Part shown: in pieces, positions 24,941 through 34,230 of the stretch | How the letters are laid out: the number at the start of each line of letters is the position of its first letter | Position numbering within the stretch: the stretch's first letter is position 1 | From: Methylobacillus flagellatus | Lineage (GTDB): Bacteria; Pseudomonadota; Gammaproteobacteria; Burkholderiales; Methylophilaceae | Length of the DNA stretch: 64,000 nt | Direction: 5' to 3' | Assembly: GCF_005502435.1 (NCBI RefSeq) | Contig: NZ_SCOU01000002.1 | Location: 372,001-436,000, forward strand | Notes under the pieces: model-generated | Database searches by the model: none | Told to the model about the DNA's origin: nothing | What the model saw: only the letters and a program-made list of their open reading frames with translations | Position numbers and translations under genes: made by a program

Positions 24941-24952
24941 GCAGACGTCTGC
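24941..24952. repeat. 12-bp palindrome GCAGACGTCTGC, copy 3
   Basis: This lies in the gap between tail tube and chaperone genes. It is identical to the copies at 7013 and 15469. Confidence 0.6.
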
Positions 24953-24972
24953 ACAACGCCGTCTACACACAC

Positions 24973-25005
24973 AAGCCCGCCCAGGTGTTCTGGTGCGGGC
25001 TTTTT
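24973..25005 (+). terminator. Terminator before tail chaperone gene
   Basis: AAGCCCGC and GCGGGCTT pair around a 14-nt loop, followed by T residues. Confidence 0.85.
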
Positions 25006-25039
25006 CACGACCAGCAGTTAAACCATCAGGGGAACAACC

Positions 25040-25399
25040 ATGGCTTTCAGGCTCACGCAAAAACCAACCTACCAGGCACCCGTAGAAGTGTGGATGCCCA
25101 ACAACAAAGGCGGCTTCACGGTGGAGAAATTCACCGCTGTTTTCCGTCAGTGCGTCATGACGCATGTGGATGAGAACGACACCCGGCCGCTCATTGATGA
25201 GTTGAGGAATCTGCCCCAGGCCGAGGTCATGCGCCAGGTGTTGACCAACGTCATCGACCTGCTGGACGACGACGACGCGCAAGTGCAGTTCAACGAGGCA
25301 ACGCTTAATGCGCTGCTGGCCATCCCGCAAGCGCTGCATGGCCTGTCGGAGTCGTTCTGGAGTTCCATCTTCAGGGCCCCGGAAAAAAACTCGAACTAG
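25040..25399 (+). CDS. Tail assembly chaperone, short form (gpG-like)
   Basis: This is a 119-aa protein lying between tube and tape measure, the place of lambda G. AFRLTQKPTYQAPVEVWMP, FTAVFRQCVMTHVDE and VLTNVIDLLDDDDAQVQFNE fit the family. A slippery heptamer lies six codons before its stop, giving a long form by -1 frameshift. Confidence 0.9.
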   Translation: MAFRLTQKPTYQAPVEVWMPNNKGGFTVEKFTAVFRQCVMTHVDENDTRPLIDELRNLPQAEVMRQVLTNVIDLLDDDDAQVQFNEATLNALLAIPQALHGLSESFWSSIFRAPEKNSN

Positions 25400-25773
25400 C
25401 TGCCCGCTACTGGGCTGGTGAGCAACCAGCCCAGGGCATCGAGGTGGACAGCAACGTGATCGACGGCCTCATCGAGGCCGGCGCTCCGGAGCAGGTGATC
25501 GCGGCAGCTCGATCAAGCATGACCCCACCAGAAACCCATTGTGAGGTTTGGCCAGACAACTGGCCCACCCTCACATTTTTTTTGAGCCTCAACACCCAAT
25601 GGCAGCGCGTGATTGGGTTGGGCGGCCAGGCCTGGCTGGGCATCCCCAGCACGGCCATCGAAAGCGAGATGTGTATGCAAGGCATAGCAAGGAAGCGGCG
25701 CCCAGCGCTGCTGGCCTCCATCCGTCTCATGGAACACGCCGCGCTCGCAGTACTGAATAAAGTGAAGGAGTAA
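25040..25773 (+). CDS. Tail assembly chaperone, frameshifted long form (gpGT-like)
   Basis: The slip at A AAA AAC (25384-25390) joins codon 117 of the short form to a -1 frame that continues LELAARYWAGEQPAQGIEVD and ends at 25773, giving about 244 aa. The second frame has no ribosome site of its own; its only early start would be a GTG at 25444. The tail order and the heptamer match the conserved G/GT frameshift of long-tailed phages. The ratio of the two forms cannot be seen. Confidence 0.85.
25384..25390 (+). promoter_or_regulatory. -1 frameshift slippery site AAAAAAC
   Basis: In the reading frame it is GAA AAA AAC, containing A AAA AAC, an efficient heptamer in bacteria. The zero frame stops nine bases later. 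Confidence 0.85.
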
Positions 25774-25776
25774 GCC

Positions 25777-28700
25777 ATGGCCGCACTGGGATCGCTCGTT
25801 GTCAAGCTCGCGCTGGAATATGCGGAGTACACCAAAGGGCTTGATAAAAACTCGCAAGAAGCGCTCAAGTTCGCCAAGAACCAACAGCGCATCTTTGACG
25901 ATTTCAGCAAGTCCGTCAGCAGCTCTTTCGTTGGCATGGCACGGAGTGCGGTGCCTGCCATCGCCGCCCTCACCAGTGTTGGTGCCACCGTTACTGCGCT
26001 CAATTCCTCGATAAACCGCCTCGCTACCCTTGATGATCTTGCCCAGTCAGCAGGTGGCGCAGTAGGTGAGTTGTCCCAATTGCAAGCAATTGCCCGGCAA
26101 TTCAATCAAGACTTTGGTGAAGTTAGTAAGTCTGTCATTTTCCTTGCAAAAAACCTTGGCGATACCGGTGAGGCTGGAGACAAGACACGCGCAGCTCTTG
26201 CCGCACTGGGGCTTACTCAAGACGATCTCGCAGACAAAAAACCTGCTGAGATCTATATCGCAATTGCAAAGGCTCTTCAGAATTATCAGGACGATGCCAC
26301 GAAAACAAAAGTCGTGGTGGACCTGCTTGGTAAGTCTGGTGCCTCTCTGCTGCCGTTCCTAAATGATGTTGCTGATGTCATCGATAAAACAGGCAAGCGC
26401 ACAGAAGAGGCAACGAAGCGCGCCTCTGAATTTCAGGACACGCTGGGCAAGTTAACTGTGTCGTCCGACCAGTTTTTTGATTCCGCCACCGACAAGCTGC
26501 TGCCAGCATTGATCGGCATTGCCAAGCTGTTAAGCGCCACCTTTGACGGAACAATAGTGCAAGGGCTGACAGGCAACATTGCTGGCCAGAAGGCGGATAG
26601 TTTTGTCGGCGCATTGTTCGGACAAACCAAAGCGCTGGAGGTCTACGCCGTTGCCAGCGGTAAAGGTGCATCTGGCAGCTGGGGCTTTGCTGAAGCCAGC
26701 AAGGCAGCAGCAGGCGCAACAGAAACCGGCACGAAGAAAACCCTCGACTACTCGGCCAGCTTCGATGAGCTGACCAAGTCGCTCAAGGGCGCCTCGGGCC
26801 AAACGGCGGAATACGAAGCGGCCAAAGCGGCCATCACCGCCGCTGCCACAAAAGAAGGGCGTTCGGCTGCAGAGCTGAGCACCGCGCTCGCAGCCCTTGA
26901 AGACAAGTATTTCGGCACCGGCAAGGCGGCGTCTACCGCCGCCAAGCAGTTTGAATCCTCTTACCAGTCCCTGGTTAAATCCTCCACCGACCACATCCGG
27001 CAGGTGACGCAAGAGCGGGAGGCAGGCGCGGCACTGTCGCAAGAGCAAAAGCAGGCCAGCGAGATCCGCCAGTTCCTCGCGGAGAACACCCGCAGCCTCA
27101 CGGGCACGCAGCGCGCCTACCTGGACATGCTGATCCAGTCGCTGGAATCCATCGATGCGGTGAACAAAGCAGAAACGCTGCGGCAGGAGCAGATCGCCCG
27201 CCACGTGGAGATCCAGATCGAGCAGTTGGAACAAACCCGTGCGCAGACCGAAGCGCTGCACACCCTGCGCGAAGCCTCGGCTGCCCTGGTAGAAACCGAG
27301 AACGAGCGCCTGGCGGAATCGCAGCGCCAGCTGGATATCCTGCTGCTAGGCCGCGACCGTGTGGAGCAGCTGGAAGTGGCGCGCTTGCGTGAGATCGCTT
27401 CGGTGTATGAGCAGAACCTGGCCTATGCAGAGCAGAACAATGTCGCGCAGGAAAACATCGACTACATCCGCAGCCAGGCAGAGGCCTACCGCACGCTAGC
27501 CGATGCCCGCGAGCGCACCTATACCAACGAGGTCAACACCGCCACCATCGAGGCGGCCAAGCAAAAGGCCGCAGACCTCGCCATCGGCATCGAAGAAAAG
27601 TTCGATGAAACCGTGCGCGGCATCGACGAAACCTTCCGCGAGACCTTTGCCCGCCTGGTCACCCGCACAGACAACGATTGGAAAGCCCTGGCCAAGAGCA
27701 TGCTGGTCACGTTCAAAACCACGGTAGCAGACCAGATCTATCGAATGTTCTTGCAGCCGTTTGTGGTCAAGATCCTGGCCAGCATCATCGGTGCCACTGG
27801 CGTGGGGGGCACAGCCAACGCGGTGACCAACAGCCTGGTGGCCCAGGGCACGCCCGGCGGGTTGGGTGATTTCACGCAGCTGTTCAGCAAACTGAATAGT
27901 GACTACATCGGCAGCATCAGCAAACTGGGTGCAGTGATTGCCAATGGCCAGGGGGGCTTGCGCGACACGATTGGCGGCTTTCTTGGTCAGCATTCCTTGG
28001 CCATCGGCAAAGCGCTGCCGTATGCCGGTGCGGTGTATGACTTGCTGAATGGTGACCTCAAGGGCGCAGCCTTCCAAGCTGCAGGGGCATTTGTCGGCAA
28101 CCTGATCTTGCCTGGCATCGGCGGCGCTATTGGTGCCAGCCTTGGGAGCTTGGTGGGTGGCTTGTTTGGCAAAGACGAAGCACCACTGGTTGGTAGTGAA
28201 GCCTTCGGTCGATACTCGGGCGGCCAGTTCAACACCACATTCACAGGCAAACAGAAAGGCGCTGATAAAGACCTGGGTGCCGGTGCCGCCTTGGCTCAAG
28301 TCAATCAGCAGTTCTCGCAAACCTTCGGTTCACTGTTGGACAGCTTCGACAAGAACGCAGACTTTTATGTCTCCAGCCTGTTCCGTACCCGCACCAAAAC
28401 CTTCGGGGCCTTCTTCGCTGGTCAATCTCAGGCAGAGATGGAAAAGCTGTTTGCAGGGGATTACAAGGGCGATAAGGCCTTTGAGAACTATGCCAATGAC
28501 GTGCTCTCCCAAGGCATCGTCAACGCCATTGCAAAGTCAGAGTTGCCGGCAGAAGTAAAGTCGATCTTTGATTCGCTGCTGGATGGTGTAAGCAAGGAAG
28601 CAAGAGCAGACACCATCTCCCGTGCAGTCAACGCGGTTGCACAGTTGAACGCGGCTGCCGACGAATTGGACGAACGCTTTGGCCTCTCGGCCACCGAGGC

Positions 28701-29724
28701 ACTCAAGCTCGCCGATGGCCAGGAGAACGTCATCGGTTTTATTGAGCGGTTAGGGAGTGCCGCCGCTGCATTCACCACGGCAGGTGAGCAGATCGTGGCC
28801 AGCCGTGAACGGCTATTCAAGGCTTTTGAGCAGGTGGCCGGGCCCGACATCGCCCAGTCACTGGATGATTTCGATGCCCAGCTCCGTGCCATCGATGTCA
28901 CCACCAAAGAGGGACGCAAAACCTTCGCCTCCCTGTTGGAACTGCGCCCGCAGTTTGCTGAGTTTGCGCTCAACATCAAAGCCATGCGCGCATCCATCAG
29001 CGAGTCGCTGTATGGCCTGCTCTCAGTGAATGAGCAACGTGCCTATGCGCAGGACCAGCTGGATCAGCTGGCCATCGCCATGGGCGTTGAAACCCCCGAA
29101 AGCCTGGATGACCTGATCCGCATCGGCCGCGAACTGGAGCAGGCCCTGGGCAGCATAGACGGCGCCAGCGCCGCGCAGCTGGATCTTGCCTCCGGGTTCC
29201 CGGCACTCATTGCCGCCTTCCAGCGCACCCGTGATTCTGTCGATGGTGTGGTCAACAGCCTGGATAACCTCGACGCCAGCCGCTTTGCCAACCGGGCGGA
29301 TTTCGAGTTTTACCAAAAAGTCAGCCAGCGCTACGGCACCGTGCGCGCAGAACAAGCGCTGTCCGCCAGCAACCTGGCACTGGGCCGCGTGCCTGGCTTT
29401 GCAGCAGGTGGCCGGCACACGGGCGGCCTGCGCCTTGTCGGCGAAAACGGTCCGGAACTGGAAGTCACTGGCCCCAGCACCATCATCCCCAACCCGCCCA
29501 GCATGGCCCTCATGCGCCGCCTGAGCGACCCAGACCAAAACGAGAACGCACTACTGGGCGAACTGCGCGCCATGCGGCAAGAGCTGCGCACCATGAATCA
29601 ACGCATGGAGCGCATCGAGACCAATCAGCGTGTGGCTGATGTGGCCAAGGTCACCCGGCTCAATGACATCAAGAACAGCAACGAAGACATCTACATCAAC
29701 GGCATCAAAATGAGGGATCAATAA
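25777..29724 (+). CDS. Tail tape measure protein
   Basis: This is a 1315-aa protein that sets tail length; a rule of about 0.15 nm per residue suggests a tail near 200 nm. The N-terminal part has KLALEYAEYTKGLDKNSQEA. Long coiled coils lie near 400-620, and hydrophobic Gly/Ala-rich segments near 755-800 (VGNLILPGIGGAIGASLGSL). The C-terminus is a charged helix. It follows the chaperone with a 3-bp gap. Confidence 0.95.
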   Translation: MAALGSLVVKLALEYAEYTKGLDKNSQEALKFAKNQQRIFDDFSKSVSSSFVGMARSAVPAIAALTSVGATVTALNSSINRLATLDDLAQSAGGAVGELSQLQAIARQFNQDFGEVSKSVIFLAKNLGDTGEAGDKTRAALAALGLTQDDLADKKPAEIYIAIAKALQNYQDDATKTKVVVDLLGKSGASLLPFLNDVADVIDKTGKRTEEATKRASEFQDTLGKLTVSSDQFFDSATDKLLPALIGIAKLLSATFDGTIVQGLTGNIAGQKADSFVGALFGQTKALEVYAVASGKGASGSWGFAEASKAAAGATETGTKKTLDYSASFDELTKSLKGASGQTAEYEAAKAAITAAATKEGRSAAELSTALAALEDKYFGTGKAASTAAKQFESSYQSLVKSSTDHIRQVTQEREAGAALSQEQKQASEIRQFLAENTRSLTGTQRAYLDMLIQSLESIDAVNKAETLRQEQIARHVEIQIEQLEQTRAQTEALHTLREASAALVETENERLAESQRQLDILLLGRDRVEQLEVARLREIASVYEQNLAYAEQNNVAQENIDYIRSQAEAYRTLADARERTYTNEVNTATIEAAKQKAADLAIGIEEKFDETVRGIDETFRETFARLVTRTDNDWKALAKSMLVTFKTTVADQIYRMFLQPFVVKILASIIGATGVGGTANAVTNSLVAQGTPGGLGDFTQLFSKLNSDYIGSISKLGAVIANGQGGLRDTIGGFLGQHSLAIGKALPYAGAVYDLLNGDLKGAAFQAAGAFVGNLILPGIGGAIGASLGSLVGGLFGKDEAPLVGSEAFGRYSGGQFNTTFTGKQKGADKDLGAGAALAQVNQQFSQTFGSLLDSFDKNADFYVSSLFRTRTKTFGAFFAGQSQAEMEKLFAGDYKGDKAFENYANDVLSQGIVNAIAKSELPAEVKSIFDSLLDGVSKEARADTISRAVNAVAQLNAAADELDERFGLSATEALKLADGQENVIGFIERLGSAAAAFTTAGEQIVASRERLFKAFEQVAGPDIAQSLDDFDAQLRAIDVTTKEGRKTFASLLELRPQFAEFALNIKAMRASISESLYGLLSVNEQRAYAQDQLDQLAIAMGVETPESLDDLIRIGRELEQALGSIDGASAAQLDLASGFPALIAAFQRTRDSVDGVVNSLDNLDASRFANRADFEFYQKVSQRYGTVRAEQALSASNLALGRVPGFAAGGRHTGGLRLVGENGPELEVTGPSTIIPNPPSMALMRRLSDPDQNENALLGELRAMRQELRTMNQRMERIETNQRVADVAKVTRLNDIKNSNEDIYINGIKMRDQ

Positions 29725-31388
29725 TGGCGATCACGATCTACCCAGCCACGGAGGCCACCGTCCCCTCGACCGAGGAAGACAAGCAGCTCGGCAAAATCAC
29801 AGACGAAGACTACAACAAGCCGATGCGGATAGATGCCGCGAGCTATGCCACCGACTACATCATGCAACTGGGCGAATCGCAAGAAGCGTATCTAATGACT
29901 CCCGCCCAGGTGCGCCTTTCTGTTTTGGAGCACACCCCACAGACAGTGGCGGCCGCAATGGGGACGTGGAAAGACACCACGACTGGCTTGGGTAAAACGG
30001 AAAACGGGCAGATGTTCCTGGTGCCAACGGCGGATCCTGACAAATTCAGTCTCTTTGAGCGTATCGATGCAGCAACCGCAACGCTGCGTAACTTGCTTGC
30101 CGTTGCGGATGCCCTCCGCTACAAGTACACCAAGAAGATTGCCAACCTCACAGACTATGTCTGGAGTATCCGTGGAGCAGGTGGAAGGGTCTATGCCTCA
30201 CTGCGAAATGGTAAGGGCTTTCGGTTTGCCGGGCCTTTTAGAATACTTGGCAGTTTTTTTGCGGAAGCGATTGAGACCGATTCCCTAACAACTGCACAGT
30301 TCTATCTAAGCGACTTACTCTTTAAGCGCGCAGCGGACGTGCTGCTAAGGTTCCGCAGTTCGGGTGGTGCTTCCGTGTTCACCCTGAAAAATGACGGGCA
30401 TCTGCTAACCAACAAAGTGACAGCCACCACTGGGCGGTTCCGCACATTGGAGGTGAACGGCCTGCCATTTGCGTTGGCAGGCGTTTACCTGACGCCTACC
30501 AAGAATATCTATGGTTTTGGGGATTCGATGCTGACGGACTATGCCGGCCAGTCCGGATTGCTCACCGCCTTGCAAGCGCTTTATGGCACCACCCGCACTA
30601 TTTACAAGAATGGTATCGGCGGGCAAATCTCAGATCAGATCGTTGCCCGCCTTGGGGGTACTCGTTCCCTGGTGACATTAACTGGTAATCAGATCCCGGA
30701 ATCCGGTGCGGTGGATCTGACAAGCACCAGTATTGAGCTGATCACAGCAGGCAGCTTGGGTAGCGTGTCGTTTACCGGGTCTATCAATGGCATCCACGGC
30801 ACACTGACCTACGTACCGGGCCCGCCAAGCAAATTCACGTTCACCCGCACCACTCCCGGTGCCGCGCAGTTTGTGCCTCCACAGACGCCTTTCTTGCTGG
30901 ATGACTTCGGCCAAGGGTTCGGGACACTGCTACTACGGATGGGGCGTAACGATATCGGTGACATCCTTTCAGGGTCTACCAGCGAAGAGATAGCGGCCAT
31001 CAAGGGCCGTATCCTGAAGCGTTATGCAGAAGCTGTGGCTTATCAAAAGCCGGTTAAAAAGCAATACATCACATTCGGTATCGCACTCACTGCGAACGAG
31101 GGCATGAGTGCTACAGGCACCAATGCCCTACGTCGCAGCGCAATCCTTGAGGTCAACGCGGAAATAAAAGCCGCATATCAGGATAGTTTCTACGACCCCA
31201 ACGTGTATCTGGCCAGCCTGGCAGATACAGGCAGCACGGAGGATATGGCGGATGTTGCCGATGGCCGTATTCCCACACGCTTCTACAGAGTGGGTGAATC
31301 CGGCCTGGATCCATTCCACTTTACCCCAGAGGTTTTCGCAATTGAAGCCCTGGAAATCAAACGCATCATGGACAGCCTTGGCTATTAG
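29724..31388 (+). CDS. Tail fibre protein with SGNH/GDSL esterase domain
   Basis: This is a 554-aa protein that starts by overlap with the tape measure gene. Residues 1-240 are fibre-like. From about 255 there is an SGNH hydrolase: block I GFGDSMLTD with Ser near 267, block III MGRND with Asn near 408, and block V DPFHF with Asp near 529 and His near 532. Such domains in tail proteins deacetylate capsule or LPS sugars during adsorption. The enzyme role is inferred from these motifs; Ser in a GDS context is normal. Confidence 0.8.
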   Translation: MAITIYPATEATVPSTEEDKQLGKITDEDYNKPMRIDAASYATDYIMQLGESQEAYLMTPAQVRLSVLEHTPQTVAAAMGTWKDTTTGLGKTENGQMFLVPTADPDKFSLFERIDAATATLRNLLAVADALRYKYTKKIANLTDYVWSIRGAGGRVYASLRNGKGFRFAGPFRILGSFFAEAIETDSLTTAQFYLSDLLFKRAADVLLRFRSSGGASVFTLKNDGHLLTNKVTATTGRFRTLEVNGLPFALAGVYLTPTKNIYGFGDSMLTDYAGQSGLLTALQALYGTTRTIYKNGIGGQISDQIVARLGGTRSLVTLTGNQIPESGAVDLTSTSIELITAGSLGSVSFTGSINGIHGTLTYVPGPPSKFTFTRTTPGAAQFVPPQTPFLLDDFGQGFGTLLLRMGRNDIGDILSGSTSEEIAAIKGRILKRYAEAVAYQKPVKKQYITFGIALTANEGMSATGTNALRRSAILEVNAEIKAAYQDSFYDPNVYLASLADTGSTEDMADVADGRIPTRFYRVGESGLDPFHFTPEVFAIEALEIKRIMDSLGY

Positions 31389-31400
31389 GAGACCAGCATT

Positions 31401-32156
31401 ATGACAACCGGCGCAATTGAACTGATCACGGAAGGGGCGGCAAATCACGCCATGGCGGACTGGGGGGCTGCTGTTGTGCGCGGGCTCGTCGATGTGCGCT
31501 TTCCGCGCGTGGGTAGCTTTGAGACCCTGCGTAACTGGGAGGATTCCGATCAAGAAGGCAGCATCGTCGGCAGCCCCATCTACTCGGAGGGTTACGCTGA
31601 GTTTGATTCGGGCTCAGCATATCTCCAAACCGCTACGCCAAGCTCGATCAACCTGACCATCATTTCGGTGCTGAAGTTGCCAGTTGTCCCAACTGACACC
31701 ACCAACTCAGGGGTCGTTGCAGGCAATCTGTTAAACGGCATATCGGGCTTTATCTTTTATGTCGGCCTGACCGGTGGCCAGGTGGCGCTGTTGGCGCGCC
31801 GGGTTGGGAGCAATGCCGGGGTCCCAGTTAATGGCAGCATTGCCAGCCTGTTGTTCAGTGGCGCTGACCCACTCGTTGAGCGCTGTGTGTGCCTGAAGAT
31901 GCGTCAGGTGGGTGTTAATTATGGTGTGCAGGTGCGAGACCTGACGCGTGGAGTGAACGGCACTGAAGTGCTGACAGCCAACCCCCCAGTGCTCGGCGGT
32001 AATATTGCCATTGGGTCATCGGCAACGATTACCGGATCCAGCCATCATCTGTGCGACGTGATCCACAACGTCGAGTTGACTGATGATGAGATCAACAAGC
32101 AATACCTGCAGCTGCAAGAGTATTACGCTGCACTCCCTGTGCCGATCCTGATCTGA
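31401..32156 (+). CDS. Tail-associated protein, possible lectin-like fold
   Basis: This is a 251-aa protein with AGGAGACC upstream. Segments YLQTATPSSINLTIISVLKL, GFIFYVGLTGGQVALLARR and the C-terminal LCDVIHNVELTDDEINKQYL resemble concanavalin/LamG-like jelly-roll domains, which end with a helix like this. It is placed among fibre and tail-tip genes, so surface binding is plausible. Not proven. Confidence 0.7.
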   Translation: MTTGAIELITEGAANHAMADWGAAVVRGLVDVRFPRVGSFETLRNWEDSDQEGSIVGSPIYSEGYAEFDSGSAYLQTATPSSINLTIISVLKLPVVPTDTTNSGVVAGNLLNGISGFIFYVGLTGGQVALLARRVGSNAGVPVNGSIASLLFSGADPLVERCVCLKMRQVGVNYGVQVRDLTRGVNGTEVLTANPPVLGGNIAIGSSATITGSSHHLCDVIHNVELTDDEINKQYLQLQEYYAALPVPILI

Positions 32157-32158
32157 GT

Positions 32159-33118
32159 ATGTCCACCTTCTCTGCAAGCTTTGGGGAGTCGTTTTCCAGC
32201 GTTGCGCTGCCATCGACAGCCATGGCAGTGCGGCAGCGGGGCATGCTACTTATTGAGCCCATGCCCATAGATGAGACCAATCTGCTCTACAGCAACATCC
32301 CCGAGAACGATGCCGTCGCATGGATACCCGGCGCCTATGGGCTAGGTGAAGCAGTGGTGGATTCGCACACGGTGTACCGCAGCCTGCAGACTAACAACAC
32401 CAACATCGTCACCAACAAAGAAGCCTGGCAGGTGGTGGGTAGAACCAACCGCTACAAGATGTTTGATCGGGAGCTGTTCAGCCAGTCAGTGAAAGATGGA
32501 CCTATTGCAGTGGTGATCCTAGCGGACCGCATCTGCGACAGCCTGGTGATCACTGGGGCTACCGCCTCGGGCATTGAGGTCTCGGTGTACAACCGTGCTG
32601 GCGTCAAGGTTGGCTATGTTAAAGCGTTGATGTCGGTGCGCAGCGGCCCTGGTTCGTTTCACCGCTGGTTCTTCGGGCGGAATGCGACCAATCGTGAACT
32701 GCACATCCCTGGCCTGCAGATATTCCCCGGCTATCGCGTTGAAGTGGTCGTGAGCGGTGGGCGGGTGCAGGTGAGCAGTTTGTTCATTGGCCGCAGCATC
32801 GAGCTGGGGGATATCAAGTTTGGATTCGGTGCACGCCTGAGGTCGTACTCGGCGCAGGTGGAAGACGAATTCGGCAACGTGACCATCACGCCGCGTCCTG
32901 CCTCCCGCTCGCAAAATTACATTCTGCAGCTACCGCGTAAACGATTCGACGAAGTGCATCGGCTCTTTCAGGAATACGAGTCTCAATTCGCTATTTGGGT
33001 GGGGCCGGCTGATCTCACCACGACCATCGTCGCCGGAATATACGAGGATTTTGAGCTGGTGATGGAGTATCCACAGCTTGCTGTTTGTTCGCTAAAGTTA
33101 AAAGGGACCACAGGATGA
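32159..33118 (+). CDS. Hypothetical tail protein
   Basis: This is a 319-aa protein. The N-terminal part has IPENDAVAWIPGAYGLGEAV and TVYRSLQTNNTN, a pattern seen in phage proteins with carbohydrate-binding repeats. The middle is beta-rich with RFD/jelly-roll character, and the C-terminus has RKRFDEVHRLFQEYESQFAI. It could be the distal tail or baseplate-type component of this tail. It overlaps the next gene by ATGA. Confidence 0.7.
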   Translation: MSTFSASFGESFSSVALPSTAMAVRQRGMLLIEPMPIDETNLLYSNIPENDAVAWIPGAYGLGEAVVDSHTVYRSLQTNNTNIVTNKEAWQVVGRTNRYKMFDRELFSQSVKDGPIAVVILADRICDSLVITGATASGIEVSVYNRAGVKVGYVKALMSVRSGPGSFHRWFFGRNATNRELHIPGLQIFPGYRVEVVVSGGRVQVSSLFIGRSIELGDIKFGFGARLRSYSAQVEDEFGNVTITPRPASRSQNYILQLPRKRFDEVHRLFQEYESQFAIWVGPADLTTTIVAGIYEDFELVMEYPQLAVCSLKLKGTTG

Positions 33119-34230
33119 TTTCACCCAAACCACGCACCCCGCTGCAAACCGATCCGGATCCAGTCTTCGACGCGGGGATGTCTGCCCTGGTCGAATGGAT
33201 GGGCCTTGCGGCTGCAGAGTTCAACCAAGCCATTAAGACCTTGGCCAATGTAGCGACCAACTCCCATTCTGGCAGCACGGTGACCATAGGCACAGGCATC
33301 AAGCTGCTCACCATAGATCCAGGGCTGGCCTGGTTGCCTGGCATGTCCATCGGCATCACCTCGCAAGAGCAGCCCACCGATGGCATGTTCGGCATTGTCA
33401 AAGCCTATGACCTCAGCACCGGGCTCACTGAAGTGCAGGTCACTGATGTGGTCGGGGAGGGGGAGGTGTACAGCAGTTGGTGGGTGTTTCTCTCACTGAA
33501 CGAATCGCTGAGCATTGTCACACCGCCGCAGTTCGACCGAAGCGTGAGCGAGGCAACCACCGAATTCGTCGGTCGGGCAATGGGTGGCTATAACAGCCTG
33601 ATCGAAACATCCGCCTCTCGCACAGTCACCGCCGCAGAGTTAGGCTCGTTTGTGTTGATCAGCAACGCAGCTGCAGCAGACCTGACCATCACCATCCCGG
33701 AAGGGGCCGTCACGGGCGGGCTCAAGTTTCACAACGCAAGCAACTTTGTAGCGAGCGTTGCACCTGCTGCAGGCACCATGCTTAACGCACGCAGTGCGAT
33801 CACAACGTTTGATCTCCTGCCAGGCAAAACACTAGAGTTGATCGCCAAGGCTGGCATCTGGAGTCTGCTGGCAGGCACTGCTTTGGCAGCCCCTTTGCCA
33901 TCCCCACTATTAGCCACTGGGGACATGCTCGGCCCCATTGAGATCGTCAACGGTTCGCTGGTCACCGTACCACATTCCCTGGGGCAATTACCTAAAACCT
34001 TGCAGGGCAAGCTGGTTTGCCTTGCAGATGACCAGGGCGTTACCGCCGGCGAAGAGCAGCTACATCCACTAGCAGAGAGGGGCACCAATGGTGGAATCAG
34101 TGTGCGCATCACCTCAGCCGAACTGCTGGTTAAATTTGGCAACGCTGGCCAAGTGATTCTCCGGCCGGATGGTGTTAGCGCAGGCATCGACGAATCCAAG
34201 TGGCAGCTTTACATCTGGGTGGCCGCATGA
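33115..34230 (+). CDS. Hypothetical tail protein
   Basis: This is a 371-aa protein beginning MISPKPRTPLQTDPDPVFDA at the ATG overlapping the previous stop. The middle is Ala/Thr-rich beta sequence like fibre shafts (SLIETSASRTVTAAELGSFV, LTITIPEGAVTGGLKFHNAS). The end is compact. It is last of the tail group and coupled to the holin-like gene. No clear family. Confidence 0.72.
   Translation: MISPKPRTPLQTDPDPVFDAGMSALVEWMGLAAAEFNQAIKTLANVATNSHSGSTVTIGTGIKLLTIDPGLAWLPGMSIGITSQEQPTDGMFGIVKAYDLSTGLTEVQVTDVVGEGEVYSSWWVFLSLNESLSIVTPPQFDRSVSEATTEFVGRAMGGYNSLIETSASRTVTAAELGSFVLISNAAAADLTITIPEGAVTGGLKFHNASNFVASVAPAAGTMLNARSAITTFDLLPGKTLELIAKAGIWSLLAGTALAAPLPSPLLATGDMLGPIEIVNGSLVTVPHSLGQLPKTLQGKLVCLADDQGVTAGEEQLHPLAERGTNGGISVRITSAELLVKFGNAGQVILRPDGVSAGIDESKWQLYIWVAA

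Noticed and set aside
25444-25773. Independent gene starting at a GTG
   Set aside because: No ribosome site; it is the -1 extension of the tail chaperone through the slippery heptamer at 25384-25390.
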